Source of the DNA: Gymnopus androsaceus JB14
Lineage: Eukaryota > Basidiomycota > Agaricomycetes > Agaricales > Omphalotaceae
DNA: 21,750 bases
Assembly (NCBI GenBank): GCA_009733575.1
Contig: ML770063.1
Coordinates: 1 to 21,750 of the forward strand
Direction of reading: 5' to 3'
Shown here: in pieces, positions 1 through 9,249 of the stretch
Layout: every line of letters starts with the position of its first letter
Numbering within the stretch: the stretch's first letter is position 1
The notes under the pieces: generated by a model
What the model saw: only the letters and a program-made list of their open reading frames with translations
Told to the model about the DNA's origin: nothing
Database searches by the model: none
Position numbers and translations under genes: made by a program

Positions 1-203
1 CTAGTGTGTTCACATGAGCGACGGAAGAAAGCTTGGAGGCGCTCAAATTTCGCAGTTAGCGCGTGCAGCTCTGTACGCGCTCTTTTTGGATTTCAATTCT
101 TTTTGGATCTCAATTCACCTCAATTCACTTTGATGATGTTTTAGATAAGTATATTCTTAGTGTAGGCTTACAGAGCACATTACAGAGTATGTACATATAG
201 TAT

Positions 204-773
204 TCCTTCGATGTTATCCCGAAAATCAATATTCACCATGGTACGGAGCATCATAGTCGTAATCAGCCTCCTTCATCGTATCTCCTTGCTCATTCAACAA
301 CTCCTAAATGTACACCTGAGAGCTACGTTCCTTACTCTGGTGTAGAGATCAATACCAGCTGTACACCTGTTACTGGTGCTTGGAGTGCTTTGGCTGATGC
401 GGAGAGTCTGGGTATTCCTGGCGGTGGTCTGAATGGGAGTGGTAAAATCAAAAGGCCTAATCGGATCTCTCCCACCAAAGTTCAGCGATTTGGCGACGCC
501 AGAGAAGAACCCGATGTCGATGCAGATGAGCCATGAGGAGGTTGCGGTGGGTTGTGCGGATGGGACTATTTAGTGAGTGTCTACTGTAACTTAAGTTACG
601 TCTGATACGATCATTAATGTGTGTTTGCTTTTCCTAGTGTGATGAACTTTGTTGGGTATGAATATCAAAAGCCAAGACTCAATGTGGAGGATGTTCACGG
701 AGGACATGGGGAAGGTGTTGAGGATGATGAGGATGATGATGAGGACAAGTCGAAGGGTTCTGGTTTGGAGTAG
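204..773 (+). pseudogene. C-terminal fragment of a WD40-repeat protein (frameshifted)
   Basis: A reading frame is open from about 204 and passes the peptide PVTGAWSALADAESLG. Near 432 the coding signal changes frame to one starting at the ATG at 433 and reading [17 protein letters not shown]. This continues through [17 protein letters not shown] to a GT-AG intron at 573-637 (gtgagt...ttcctag). Exon 638-773 then gives FVGYEYQKPRLNVED and an acidic tail (VEDDEDDDEDK) before a TAG stop. The [14 protein letters not shown] segment looks like the final blade of a WD40 propeller, as in fungal F-box/WD40 proteins; this comes from memory of the family. Two frames need joining and there is no N-terminus here, so it is a decayed 3' end. 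L3 keeps only the part homologous to about 96-320 and L2 has lost it. Confidence 0.55.
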
Positions 774-987
774 CTGCGTGTCAAATACGGGTCGTATCGA
801 GTACCACTTGCACTTGTCGCTTTATTCATCCCCATTTGTTTTGCGGAGGTGGGGGACGTCAAAATAGAAACTAAACTTATCATACTACCAACACTGAGTC
901 TGAATGTAGGTTCAAAGAATCGAACTCGAGCGCTAATCTAGTCTCGGTTCCAGATTTTGGCCCTTGCAGTGTGATAAAATCTTCCCT

Positions 988-1019
988 CCTTCCTGCCTTC
1001 CTGCCTTCCTTCCTTCCCC
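988..1019 (+). repeat. Pyrimidine microsatellite (CCTTCCTG/CTTC)n
   Basis: A C/T-only tract of CCTTCC and CTGCCTTCC units lies upstream of gene X and is conserved in L2 at about 11299-11335. Pyrimidine tracts are common in fungal promoters, so it may belong to the gene X upstream region. Confidence 0.6.
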
Positions 1020-1213
1020 TGACATGATTTGAAACCATCAAGAAGTTGCGCATTGAAGCTGAATCTTCGAAAGGTTACTCCAAGTCAGAAACCGTCCTTT
1101 ACAAGGCTCCCGATCTAAGATTGGCCCCAGGTGACTGTTTGCTCATCGCATAAGCTGTTCATGTCGGAAAAAAGCCACGGAGGATCAGGGGTTCATGATG
1201 ACTCGCGATTTGA

Positions 1214-2483
1214 TTGGCATCTACTGGAATTTGCAAAACCTCGCTTTACCCTGCCGGAATTGAACTACATAAAGGGCAAACGTCCCATGAAGCAACTTCC
1301 CCACTGCTGGTTCAGTTCCAACTTTCGTCGTTGCCTACTAGAAGACGTTCAATTTCATTTCATCACGACTATGCATTTCACACCGACCTTTCTTTCAATC
1401 CTCATGCATGGCCTTGTCTCTGTCGCACGTGCAGTGCCTCTACATGCCAATGTCGGTGCACCTTTCTAGCTAATAGCAGTGCACCAGAATACTATGAGCT
1501 TATCCACACTCCCCATTGTAGGCTGGCCTGGGTGATCTAGCAATACGCGCACCACTAACGATCAGATGTGCAGTCACAAACCAGCAAGGTGGCACTTCCA
1601 TCGTGCACGACGAAGCTCGAACCACGAAAATGGTGCAATGGGTTTTGGAGGATAAGTATGTGATGGAAACAGTCCTAGGGTCGACGGTTACTCCCCAGAT
1701 TACCTTTCCGAATCCCTCTCCTTATGCCATTAAAAAGCCCCGGAAGGGCTTGAGTGGAATTTACCAGTCGATTGCGAAGGCTGCGGAGGTCTCGGGGGTC
1801 CGACTTGCATACTTTCAGATCTTGGGTGGGTATAAAACTTGCAGAACACATGGCGTTCAGACCCTACCTTGCTATTTACTTGTTGGTGAGGATGCAAGGG
1901 GGGATCCTCTGTTCGGAATTATAAACCTCTCGCAAGGAAAAAGTTTAAGTTTACAAGGCTCACTGGCACTAGGTATGTAAATCGGTGTTATTCTGGATAG
2001 AATTCAACCATGGCCTCATCGTAATGTTCTCCAGCTTCTTTTAGCAGCTCCCCGACACCAAACTTGAATAAGGAAGTGATGAAAGTAGCCGAGTCTTCGG
2101 TACGATGGTTATTCGAGCAACCAGAGATGATTGCAAAGTTCGGATCTTTGGTAATTGCCTTCTTGAATGACTTCCCCCTTCCAAGTATTCTGCCAGACGA
2201 TTCTGTTCATTTTCAATTTTACGGCGCACACGATTCTCCCTGCCCCAAAGAAAAACCTTGCTTCGCTCTTGTGGGAATCAATCATGGACACGCTGTACAT
2301 TATGGATCGGTATGGGATTATGATTACGGATTGGGAGTTGATCAAGCAAGAAAGCCTATTGTTGTTGTACAAGTTACAGTTCCAAGAGGTATGTAAACCA
2401 CATCTACATTGATCTTTGTCTCATTGCTTTCAGCTCAGGAGATTGCCTCGACCCACGCCTCTGAACATCGCGGTCCACATTGA
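1214..2483 (+). CDS. Gene X, copy 1 (unrecognised multi-exon gene, 5' end uncertain)
   Basis: The spliced model is exon 1 ending at 1517, then 1574-1972, 2035-2388 and 2434-2483. Introns are 1518-1573 (branch-like ctaac), 1973-2034 (gtatgt...ccag) and 2389-2433 (gtatgt...cag), and every junction keeps frame. The protein contains TKMVQWVLEDKYVMETVLG, GLSGIYQSIAKAAEVSGVR and KPCFALVGINHGHAVHYG, and ends ASEHRGPH. I recognise no domain, signal peptide or clear membrane helix. Exon 1 includes a patch with six cysteines in 15 residues (PCLCRTCSASTCQCRC). Compared with copy 2, the region around 1128 has a 5-base insertion, and about 1215-1300 has further indels that shift the local frame and later restore it, so the start is unclear. 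No ATG lies in this frame near 1214. Directly after the gene, at 2510, the transposon stack begins. The 3' two-thirds is secure as a spliced frame; its expression is unknown. Confidence 0.6.
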
Positions 2484-2580
2484 CTATTAATCCTTTGATT
2501 TAGAGTATACTGTATTGTTTCGAAAATAAGTTCAGCCAATATTACGCGTTACGACTTTTACACATTCAGTTCAGAGTTCA

Positions 2581-4337
2581 GCCGCCGCCAGGCGGCGTGA
2601 TGCATCCGTAGCACCACTAGCGTGGCAATCCCCGACAGCCCCAGGCAGTAGTAGTTATGGTAGGTACACCAATTTTTTTATTTAAGAAGATATAATTCTA
2701 TTATACTGACCACTATCTTAACATCAGTAAGAGAAAACCATACTACTTACACATAATCCTTAGTCTAAATTAATACACCTCTTCACTTTTTTTTTAACAA
2801 AAAAATCTTATATAAAATCTATCCTAAAAAATATTATAATACAAACCTTAAAAAGGCGTACTCTCCCGAACTTCGAAAAAGTAGTATGTCCCCGGATTTA
2901 CCCCCGATATGTTCTCTCTCTATAGATGTAGATAAAAAAGAGAGCGTCGGCCTATCTCTCCCCCCCAACTTGACTTCCGCACACTGTTCGTCCAAACATT
3001 GTATACCCTTTGGTTCTAGGAGAAGTCCATCCAAAGAGGGATGAATGTAAGTAAAACGGGCACGGGGAGTATGATCTATAATTTGTTGATTTTTGACACG
3101 AAGGTTATCCAAGGAGGGTAAAGCCTGAAGGGGTACAAAGGAACCCGTTCTTTCTCGATCTTCAGCACCACATGATGCACATACAGAAAGGGGCACATAT
3201 TTAATAGATTCTCCGTAAGATTTAATATATTCCATTATAGTAGACTGGTCAACAGGCTGAGGCCAAGTGTCTCGAGTGTACTCCAGATCATTAACTTCAG
3301 CTTGGACATGTTGAATGCGAGCCTGCTTCCTAGATATACGTTTACGATCGTTTATAGAACCAGGTAATGGGAGACCGTTGGAAACGCTTGTTGTATACGT
3401 AGATTGAGCAGAGAAAATGACATCTAACACGGTGGACACGTAGCCATGACCTTCTAAAACCACTAATACCAGAGCACAAACGTCATAAGAAACATTTCTG
3501 TCAAACGTGAAATGATTCTCTGAGATCATTATTTCAATGAGATTTTGATCTGTCAACAAAGCATGCAAAGTCGAAAAGTCACGCAAAAAAATCTTGCTCA
3601 AAAGTGTAGAAAGATCAGTGGATTGTAGTTTAGTCTGAGAAGGACTTTTAATAAAATAGAAAAGCGGATCCTCCATAGGCGGAATGTTTAACTGATAAAG
3701 ACTGTGACATCGCATGAAGATCAACCTGGGAACAGTTAGAAAAAGCTTCTTTAACGGAAGGCGCAAAATCACGCTCAAGAAGCGGCAGAGGTGGTTGATC
3801 TACAACAGTTTCCAAAGGTAAGGCTTTGATAATGGTACGGTATAGTAAAACACCAAAAGCTGCATGGAAATCGTTGCAGATACTTAAATAAGTTCCAAAT
3901 CCATTCCTGGATTGCACAATGTATTGACACCGTAAAAGTATCTGGTCAATTAAGGTTGTTTTAGATGAGTCGTGTAAGGGAACGTCATTTGAGACCCAAG
4001 AACGCAAGTCGGCAAGCTTCAGTGACAAAAGTTGGCGGCATCGCAAAGAAGTAGAACTATCTAAGGCCCAAGAGGGTACTGAGTTTAAACAACTATCGAT
4101 CTTCTCATTCAAGCCTAACATGTTCAATAAACAAAATGCGGTATGCGTGCTTAGAACCTATAACATCGTTAAAAGACAAAGGCTAAAGAGGAAAAAGAGG
4201 GGTAAAAAAAACCTATGCGATAGCATGGCAACACATGGTTGGTGAGAAAGATATACCCGATATGGCGAAATTGGCCAATTTTTGTCCGATCACTGCACAC
4301 AGGACCCTCCCTTCCCTTCGGTCAGTGTCGGGGATTG
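2581..4337 (-). mobile_element. Helitron/Helentron-like truncated element
   Basis: The sequence CAATCCCCGACA lies at 2626-2637 and its exact inverse TGTCGGGGATTG at 4326-4337, bracketing a minus-strand coding remnant. Beyond the 3' copy sits a strong GC hairpin, GCCGCC-gcca-GGCGGC (2581-2596). Short inverted ends with a hairpin past the 3' one is the arrangement described for Helentrons (Helitron2), which insert between two T residues. Here the element joins TTTT on its 5' side and TGAAC after the hairpin. Only an N-terminal coding fragment remains and no Rep or helicase region is present, so this is an internally deleted, non-autonomous copy. The class is inferred from structure plus the coding remnant. 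Confidence 0.55.
2834..4121 (-). pseudogene. N-terminal fragment of a Helitron-type helicase-associated ORF
   Basis: Two overlapping minus-strand frames run from the ATG at 4121 to about 3690 and from about 3710 to a stop at 2834. The coding signal passes from one to the other near 3690-3715, so there is a frameshift in that interval. The second part carries a zinc-ligand-like pair VCASCGAE about 60% along, then FTYIHPSLDGLLLEPKGIQ, a second C-x4-C pair (CLDEQC) and LGGRDRPTLSF. This order resembles the cysteine-rich N-terminal region of mushroom Helitron Rep/helicase proteins, just before the usual KRPxFSLAN-like segment; that is a family recollection, not a search. After it the reading frame ends in unrelated sequence, and no HUH nuclease or helicase motif follows. 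About 420 residues remain of a protein that is normally well over 1,000. Confidence 0.5.
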
Positions 4338-4505
4338 AAAAGTTCAAATATAGTGGCCGGCATTAGTGTTGCCGCGGTTCGGCTAGCCGGTAGCCGGCTT
4401 GAGAAGCTGCGGCTCGCAGTTTGGACAGCACTAAGATGCATTGTGAGCATCGTATACCAATATATCTGTATCCTCGAGTCACCCTTATGCTGCTGCGCTG
4501 TCATA

Positions 4506-6213
4506 CAGTGGCGGCGGATGCAGATTTGCCACCTAAATCCGGCTATTTTTTCTCACGGCTCCCCAGCTCCTCGTACCTCCACACGCCGAAAGTGCAGAAA
4601 AATCCGCTCGAATGAAATATTAATTTATTTGCTAATTTTCATGTAAAAATCACTTATGAGTGAAACTTTGAGCAAAAAATAATCATTCAGTTGAGCCAAC
4701 TATCTTAATGAAACTACACTTATCAGTTGAGCATTCAGTTAAAACTGAAAAAAAGACTGAAATATCAGCTACACTAGCAGCCAGACCTGATGGGCCCCCA
4801 GCAACCTACTGAAGGACCAGATCTTATTTGGCTGTGATTCAATAGGACCCCTGATTTTCCTGTTTAGGGCTGCCCCAAAAAGTTCGGACTAGGTCCTTGG
4901 GTTTGGCAAAAATGTCAGGCCCAAAGTTCGGACAAATCATGAACACAGCCTCAAGAGGTCCGGAAAACAATTTGGACATGGCATTGTTGCCTGAACTGGG
5001 TTGCGTCAAAGTTCGGACAATGCATCAAAATGTTGGACAATCCTAAATAGGAGTACAATAGAGTACAATAGGCGTATCTAGGTGTATATATCTTATCTAT
5101 CTCATTCTAACACTGTCCATTGCAAGTATACAGCAATGGTTGGTGTGGGGCTCCACTGTTATAGCCATATTCCTTCCAACACTTTCCTGATGGCTCTATC
5201 TTCCAGTGCTGTCGAAGTTATTCAGAATGGCCTGAAGATTATGGAGGAACTCCTACAAAAAGCTTTTGAGTGAGATAGACTTGGATGGCATCATAGAAGT
5301 GGCGAAGAAGCTCTGAACAAGTTGCGGAGGAAAACAAAAGATGTTGTAACTTTGGCGGATGATGATGAGGATGATGAGGAAGAGCTCTGAATACTTCATA
5401 AATCACAGAAATTCATACATATGCGAAAAAAATGTATATTTAATGGCAATATATGTTGGGTATTAAAGTTCGGACAAGTTCATCCGAATCTTGAGGTCAG
5501 GTCAAGAGTTCGGACAAGGGTCAAAGCTAAGTTCCCACGGAAAGTTCGGACATGGTAAGCCAGATTTTGGAATTTTTTGGGGCAACCTCTGAGAGGAAAA
5601 TCAGGAGTCCTGATTCAATACCTGACTTGGGGGGCCCATCTGTTTTTGCTGCTAGTGTAGCACATATTTCAGTCTTTTTTTCAGTTTTAACTGAATACAC
5701 AACTGAAAAGTTTATTTTCATTAAGATAGATAGCTCAACTGAATAATTATTTTTTGCTCAAAGTTTCACTCATAAGCGATTTTTTACATGAAAATTAGCA
5801 AATCAATTAATATTTCATTTGAGCGGATTTTTTTGCACTTTTGGTGTGCCAGCGAATTGGCTCAAGATGGGCTTTTCTTGTTGGATTTCTTAGTGTAGAA
5901 TTTACATAGTGGTACATAAACAACCTCTATAATTCATTACCTTGTTGTGTTGCAGACTTGCAGACAGCTAATGGCAGTGCCACAAAATTTGCACAAAATA
6001 CTAGGTTTTATTCAATATTTTGCACAGTTTTCTTGGGAATTTGTTGATATTGTACTACAAGACTGACTCATATACTAGATAATCCACCAATTGTACATAG
6101 AATAACTATAAATACTTGCTCGTTGTCGACTTCGCTGGAGGTACAAGGGACTGGGGGGAGCTGTGAGAAAAAATAGCCGGATTTAGGTGGCGAATCTGCA
6201 TCCGCCGCCACTG
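4506..6213. mobile_element. TA-flanked transposon with long inverted arms, nested in the hAT
   Basis: The termini are exact inverses, starting CAGTGGCGGCGGATGCAGAT at 4506 and at 6213 on the minus strand, and a TA flanks each (4504-4505, 6214-6215). Inverted similarity extends well over 300 bp inward: the left arm 4506-4880 pairs with the right arm 5560-6213, which carries about 290 extra bases between about 5850 and 6140. The centre (4880-5560) holds six direct AGTTCGGAC motifs and a decayed coding tail. TA duplications point to Tc1/mariner-like mobilisation; no DDE catalytic region is visible. Confidence 0.8.
5082..5390 (+). pseudogene. Coding remnant with acidic tail inside the TA element
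   Basis: One frame runs from about 5082 to a TGA at 5271-5273 and continues in the same frame to a second stop at 5388-5390. The first part ends AVEVIQNGLKIMEELLQKAF. The second reads EEALNKLRRKTKDVV, then TLADDDEDDEEEL. An acidic end following a basic stretch, in one frame across a single stop, looks like the 3' end of the element's original gene after internal deletion. No catalytic motif is left, so calling it a transposase tail is only a guess from location. Confidence 0.35.
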
Positions 6214-6640
6214 TACAACGCAGTACGACACTGATTGAGGCAAAAATTTGGTTGACCGGAAATTATGTCATTTAAATATCAATTAAATATATTAAACTTT
6301 GTTGTGCCTGTGCATTGTGTCGCACATTCCCAAGGCAATTTTGGTTCATTTGAGCATTGCTATCGCCTTGGACATGCTCCTACACCTAAGAGCAGTCGAA
6401 AGAACCCCTCGTAAGTTGCGGTATGAGCAAACTAAAAATTGAGAATTTGAAGCAGCTTGAAGCTGTTGTAGCCAGCTAATGCCCAAGCCGTGGCAACACT
6501 AGCCGGCATAGCCGGCCACCAAATTTTGTGTATAAGTGCCAATACAAAGGCTGATGTTACGTGTTACAAAGATAGAAATCACCCCATTTCAGTACCTCAC
6601 ATTACGCATTACTGAACTTAAATTCAAAACAATACAATAT

Positions 6641-8690
6641 CTCAGTTACACTTGCTCCTATTACTTAAAGTACTTATAAGTTGCTACAAGCACTTTTCAT
6701 TGAGATTGATTTTCCTTCCTGACCACCATCTCCTCAGTCAGTCCCTCTATGTGTTTTTAAAAAAATGACTGGACATTGATTTTTTTTCTTGAGCCTCGCC
6801 AGACTTGAGTACTTTTATCAGAAACGTGGCAAATATGAAATACCCTTTTCAAGAAATGTCAGATGACTTGGCCTTTGCTGGCCATCTCTTATGACTCATT
6901 TATCAGTGTCAATTATAAGTGCCTCAGTCAAGAATTATTACTGAGTTAATGAACTAAGTAATACATTTTCATAAATCCGTCGTTCCTGCACTCGCCCTTC
7001 CCGTACGGTGAATATGGTTTGGTATTGCCTGGTATGTATGGCTCCGAGTCCCAGATTTTGATGCACAATGTGGATTTTTCCAATTGCACACGGAGCTGCC
7101 GGACTGATGAGAGACCCAAGCATGCGAAGTTTTTCCGGCTTTGTCGGTTAGGTTATACCAGCCAATGGACAGCATTATGGAATGGTATCATAGAATTAAT
7201 AAAGAGGGTAACACATTGCTGAAATGAGTGGTGGTGATGTGAGGCAGAGACTGAACCTGAGGAACCTTGGAAGCGCCGGATGCAACAGTCAGACCGCTTG
7301 GTAGATCACATGATATTGTTAAAAAGGCAATATCAAATTTGCCATGTTTCTGATGAAAGTCAAAAACTAACTATGTAAGCATTCCCACACCCATATGTGG
7401 TATATCAAGATAAGATTTCATCACGAATTGCTCTCTACAGAGTCAGAAGACACTGTTCAGACACTGTACCTTCAATTTGAGCTTTTTTTAGCATCCATAA
7501 GCCATAACAAATCCCATTTTTCCTTCTGAAAAACTAATACAGTGATACTCCTCATATGTCCTGCTTTGACTGGCCAAAGCAAGCAAGTAAGTACATGGGA
7601 GCCAGGAGGTGTAGGAAGGGCCAAGGCTGTAATTTATACAATGGATGCTATTTACTTACAGGTAGTGTAAGATATATACATTTTGAAGTTTCCAGACTGC
7701 CAAAAGTGGTCAAAATAGGTCAATCTTTAGGGTGTCAAAATTTTTTTTTTGGGCTGGGGGGCTGGACTAACTAACCTAGGCCTGGTTGGGCGCTAAATTC
7801 TTTGAACCCCCTGAGCTCGGATTCAGCTTATCAACACTCAAACAATGAATTTGGACCAACCAGAAAATTTTTTCTGATCATCCCATTGAGCTCACACTTG
7901 CATGAGTATGCTCCAGAGCTTGTTGCCGTGTCACATCAGCCTCATGAAATCTTTCAGCTTGCCTTAGAAAGGCTGTCATTTAGGTGTAGGACCTGGAAAT
8001 AGGCTCGGCTACAGGGTAATTTGAAGGTAATTTGAATTATCAATAAATCAATTTTTGGAACAGATGTTGAACACATGAAGGAACAATTCTCTCTGAAATT
8101 TCTCTTTCAAACTAGAGCATTGGCCAAATGAAATACTTCAATTGGTGTAAAAGAAATTTGAATGAAAGAGCTATTGAATATACTGAGTACACACTAACTG
8201 CTTTGTTTTGACATTTACTTTTTCATTGATGATAATCCAGGTTGGTTCCTTCACCAGATTAGACTCAAACCAGCCGGCTGTGTTGGCCAGGTGACATTCG
8301 ATGAAAGACAATCAAAGTTCGGGCTGGAACAGCCAACTGGAATATTAATTTAATCTGGCACTTTTGGCACAGTTGACTTTTTTCACACACCAACTTATTG
8401 ACCTTGACAAATTTTCTGAGCATTGATTATTCAAACTCATGTATCCAAAATTCTGAATAGATAGTTTTCTGCAGAATTTTATGGGCATTCAAAGGTATAC
8501 CTTTATTAAGTGTAATTGTTTGAAGCCATTGCTCAAAATCAAAATTACATATTATCCACGTGGGTGCTTAGTACTTCTAAGCACCCCGCAGCCCGCTCAA
8601 GCACTGCATCATCTGGTGACATGCAATCAGTTCAAAGTAATTAGCATCTAGCAAGCTCATTTCTTAAGATATTCAGATAAAAACAAATAG
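6641..8690. other. Non-coding flank of locus L1
   Basis: 6641-8262 is the L1 counterpart of 12810-13382. About 6757-7810 is absent from L2, and its ends show no clear inverted repeat or target duplication, so insertion here or deletion in L2 are both possible. Short coding-like stretches occur (for example MDSIMEWYHRINKEGN near 7170), but none exceeds about 70 codons or matches anything I know. Within 8265-8690 I see only the hairpin listed separately. Confidence 0.5.
8562..8586. other. Perfect 10-bp hairpin
   Basis: GGGTGCTTAG (8562-8571) and CTAAGCACCC (8577-8586) pair perfectly around a 5-nt loop. It lies about 105 bp beyond the stop of the truncated secreted-protein gene. It could be the terminal hairpin of a decayed element or an RNA structure. 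Confidence 0.6.
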
Positions 8691-9134
8691 CTATTCTTCA
8701 GCATCCCTTGAGGCTGGTTCAATTGAGTTAAACATGAACAGAGTCTGATCATGGTTATCCTCTGGAACGGGCGGGACTGTAAATAACATAGCAAAGGAGC
8801 TGATAGCTTCCGTAGCTTCATTAAACCAGTAGGCATAGGCAACCCATCCAGTTTCCTCTGGTTCCGCACCACTGGTCGTGGCGGCAGCCCGACTCATTCC
8901 AATCTTGGCATGGTCGTTCGTCGCAACGTGGAGGACTGAGCCTGTTGCATCTAGAAGATGTATCTCCTCACCAACAAGTCGCACCTCTCCGCCCTCTGGA
9001 ACGAGGTGGACCTTTGAGATGGGGCGAAGACCGGCGGGAGTGCGAACCATCTCCTCGTCGGTGCGCTCCTCGGCGGGGGCCGCCAGTGTGAATGGGAGGA
9101 GGAGGAGAGTAGCAAACAAGGTAAATGATTTCAT
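8691..9134 (-). pseudogene. Secreted protein gene, truncated at its C-terminal side
   Basis: The ATG at 9134 begins MKSFTLFATLLLLPFTLAAP, a clear signal peptide with cleavage likely near residue 19. The mature part reads TPAGLRPISKVHLVPEGGE, EEIHLLDATGSVLHVA, GWVAYAYWFNEATEAISSF and FTVPPVPEDNHDQTLFMFNS, and ends SIEPASRDAEE at residue 147. This closely recalls a family of secreted agaricomycete proteins of about 280 residues, sometimes labelled concanavalin A-like, in which a long beta-rich half follows SIEPS-GDA. Here that half is missing: the frame stops immediately after the conserved point, and no splice donor or resumed frame follows. The upstream in-frame extension to 9239 is rejected because the signal peptide fixes the start. 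A TATA box lies 107 bp upstream. Transcription may persist, but the product would be only the N-terminal half. The family identity is from memory. Confidence 0.6.
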
Positions 9135-9240
9135 CGCTATGCAAGATGCGTGAATTAAATGGGGGTTGATATTTAGTTTGGATACTCGCTCAAGGGAGAA
9201 CTCGAGAACTAAAGAAACTGGTTGGAACCAAATCAGCAAG

Positions 9241-9248
9241 CTTTTATA
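9241..9248 (-). promoter_or_regulatory. TATA box of the secreted-protein gene
   Basis: TATAAAAG on the minus strand, 107 bp before the ATG at 9134, a usual position for a fungal core promoter with a leader of about 75 nt. Confidence 0.5.
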
Positions 9249-9249
9249 C

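Larger units (their letters stand above)
4364..6501. mobile_element. hAT-type non-autonomous element with 8-bp TSD
   Basis: The left end begins TAGTGTTGCCGCGGTTCGG and the right end, read inward, TAGTGTTGCCACGGCTTGG. It is flanked on both sides by the perfect 8-bp duplication GCCGGCAT (4356-4363 and 6502-6509). TAGTG-type termini with 8-bp duplications are diagnostic of hAT superfamily transposons. Without the nested TA element it is about 428 bp and has no transposase, so it must have been moved in trans. Confidence 0.85.
2510..6637. mobile_element. Outer TA-flanked MITE carrying nested insertions
   Basis: The ends are inverted copies: CTGTATTGTTTCGAAAATAA from 2510, and TTGTATTGTTTTGAATTTAA read inward on the minus strand from 6637. 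Both continue into AGTTCAG and a degenerate TTACGCGTTACG/GTAATGCGTAATG stretch. A TA dinucleotide flanks each end (2508-2509 and 6638-6639). The paralogous locus L2 has the uninterrupted sequence gagcatatctcag at 12802-12814, which is the empty site. Removing the two inner insertions leaves about 225 bp, a typical MITE with no coding capacity. TA target duplication suggests Tc1/mariner-type mobilisation. Confidence 0.75.
1..8265. repeat. Segmental duplication copy L1 (split by insertions)
   Basis: Bases 1-95 match 11121-11215 almost exactly. About 918-2505 matches about 11235-12804, and 6641-8262 matches 12810-13382, all in the same order and strand, with only scattered differences. L1 therefore forms one locus copy with L2. 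It differs from L2 in keeping about 800 bp (119-917) that L2 lost, in carrying the 4.1 kb transposon stack at 2510-6637, and in having about 1055 extra bases near 6757-7810. The window opens exactly on the common block, so L1 probably continues to the left. Confidence 0.85.

Noticed and set aside
7802..8002. Frame with YQHSNNEFGPTR and LERLSFRCRTWK shared by L1 and L2 (also 12821-13114)
   Set aside because: It is conserved because the DNA is duplicated; there is no start, intron pattern or family match to support coding.
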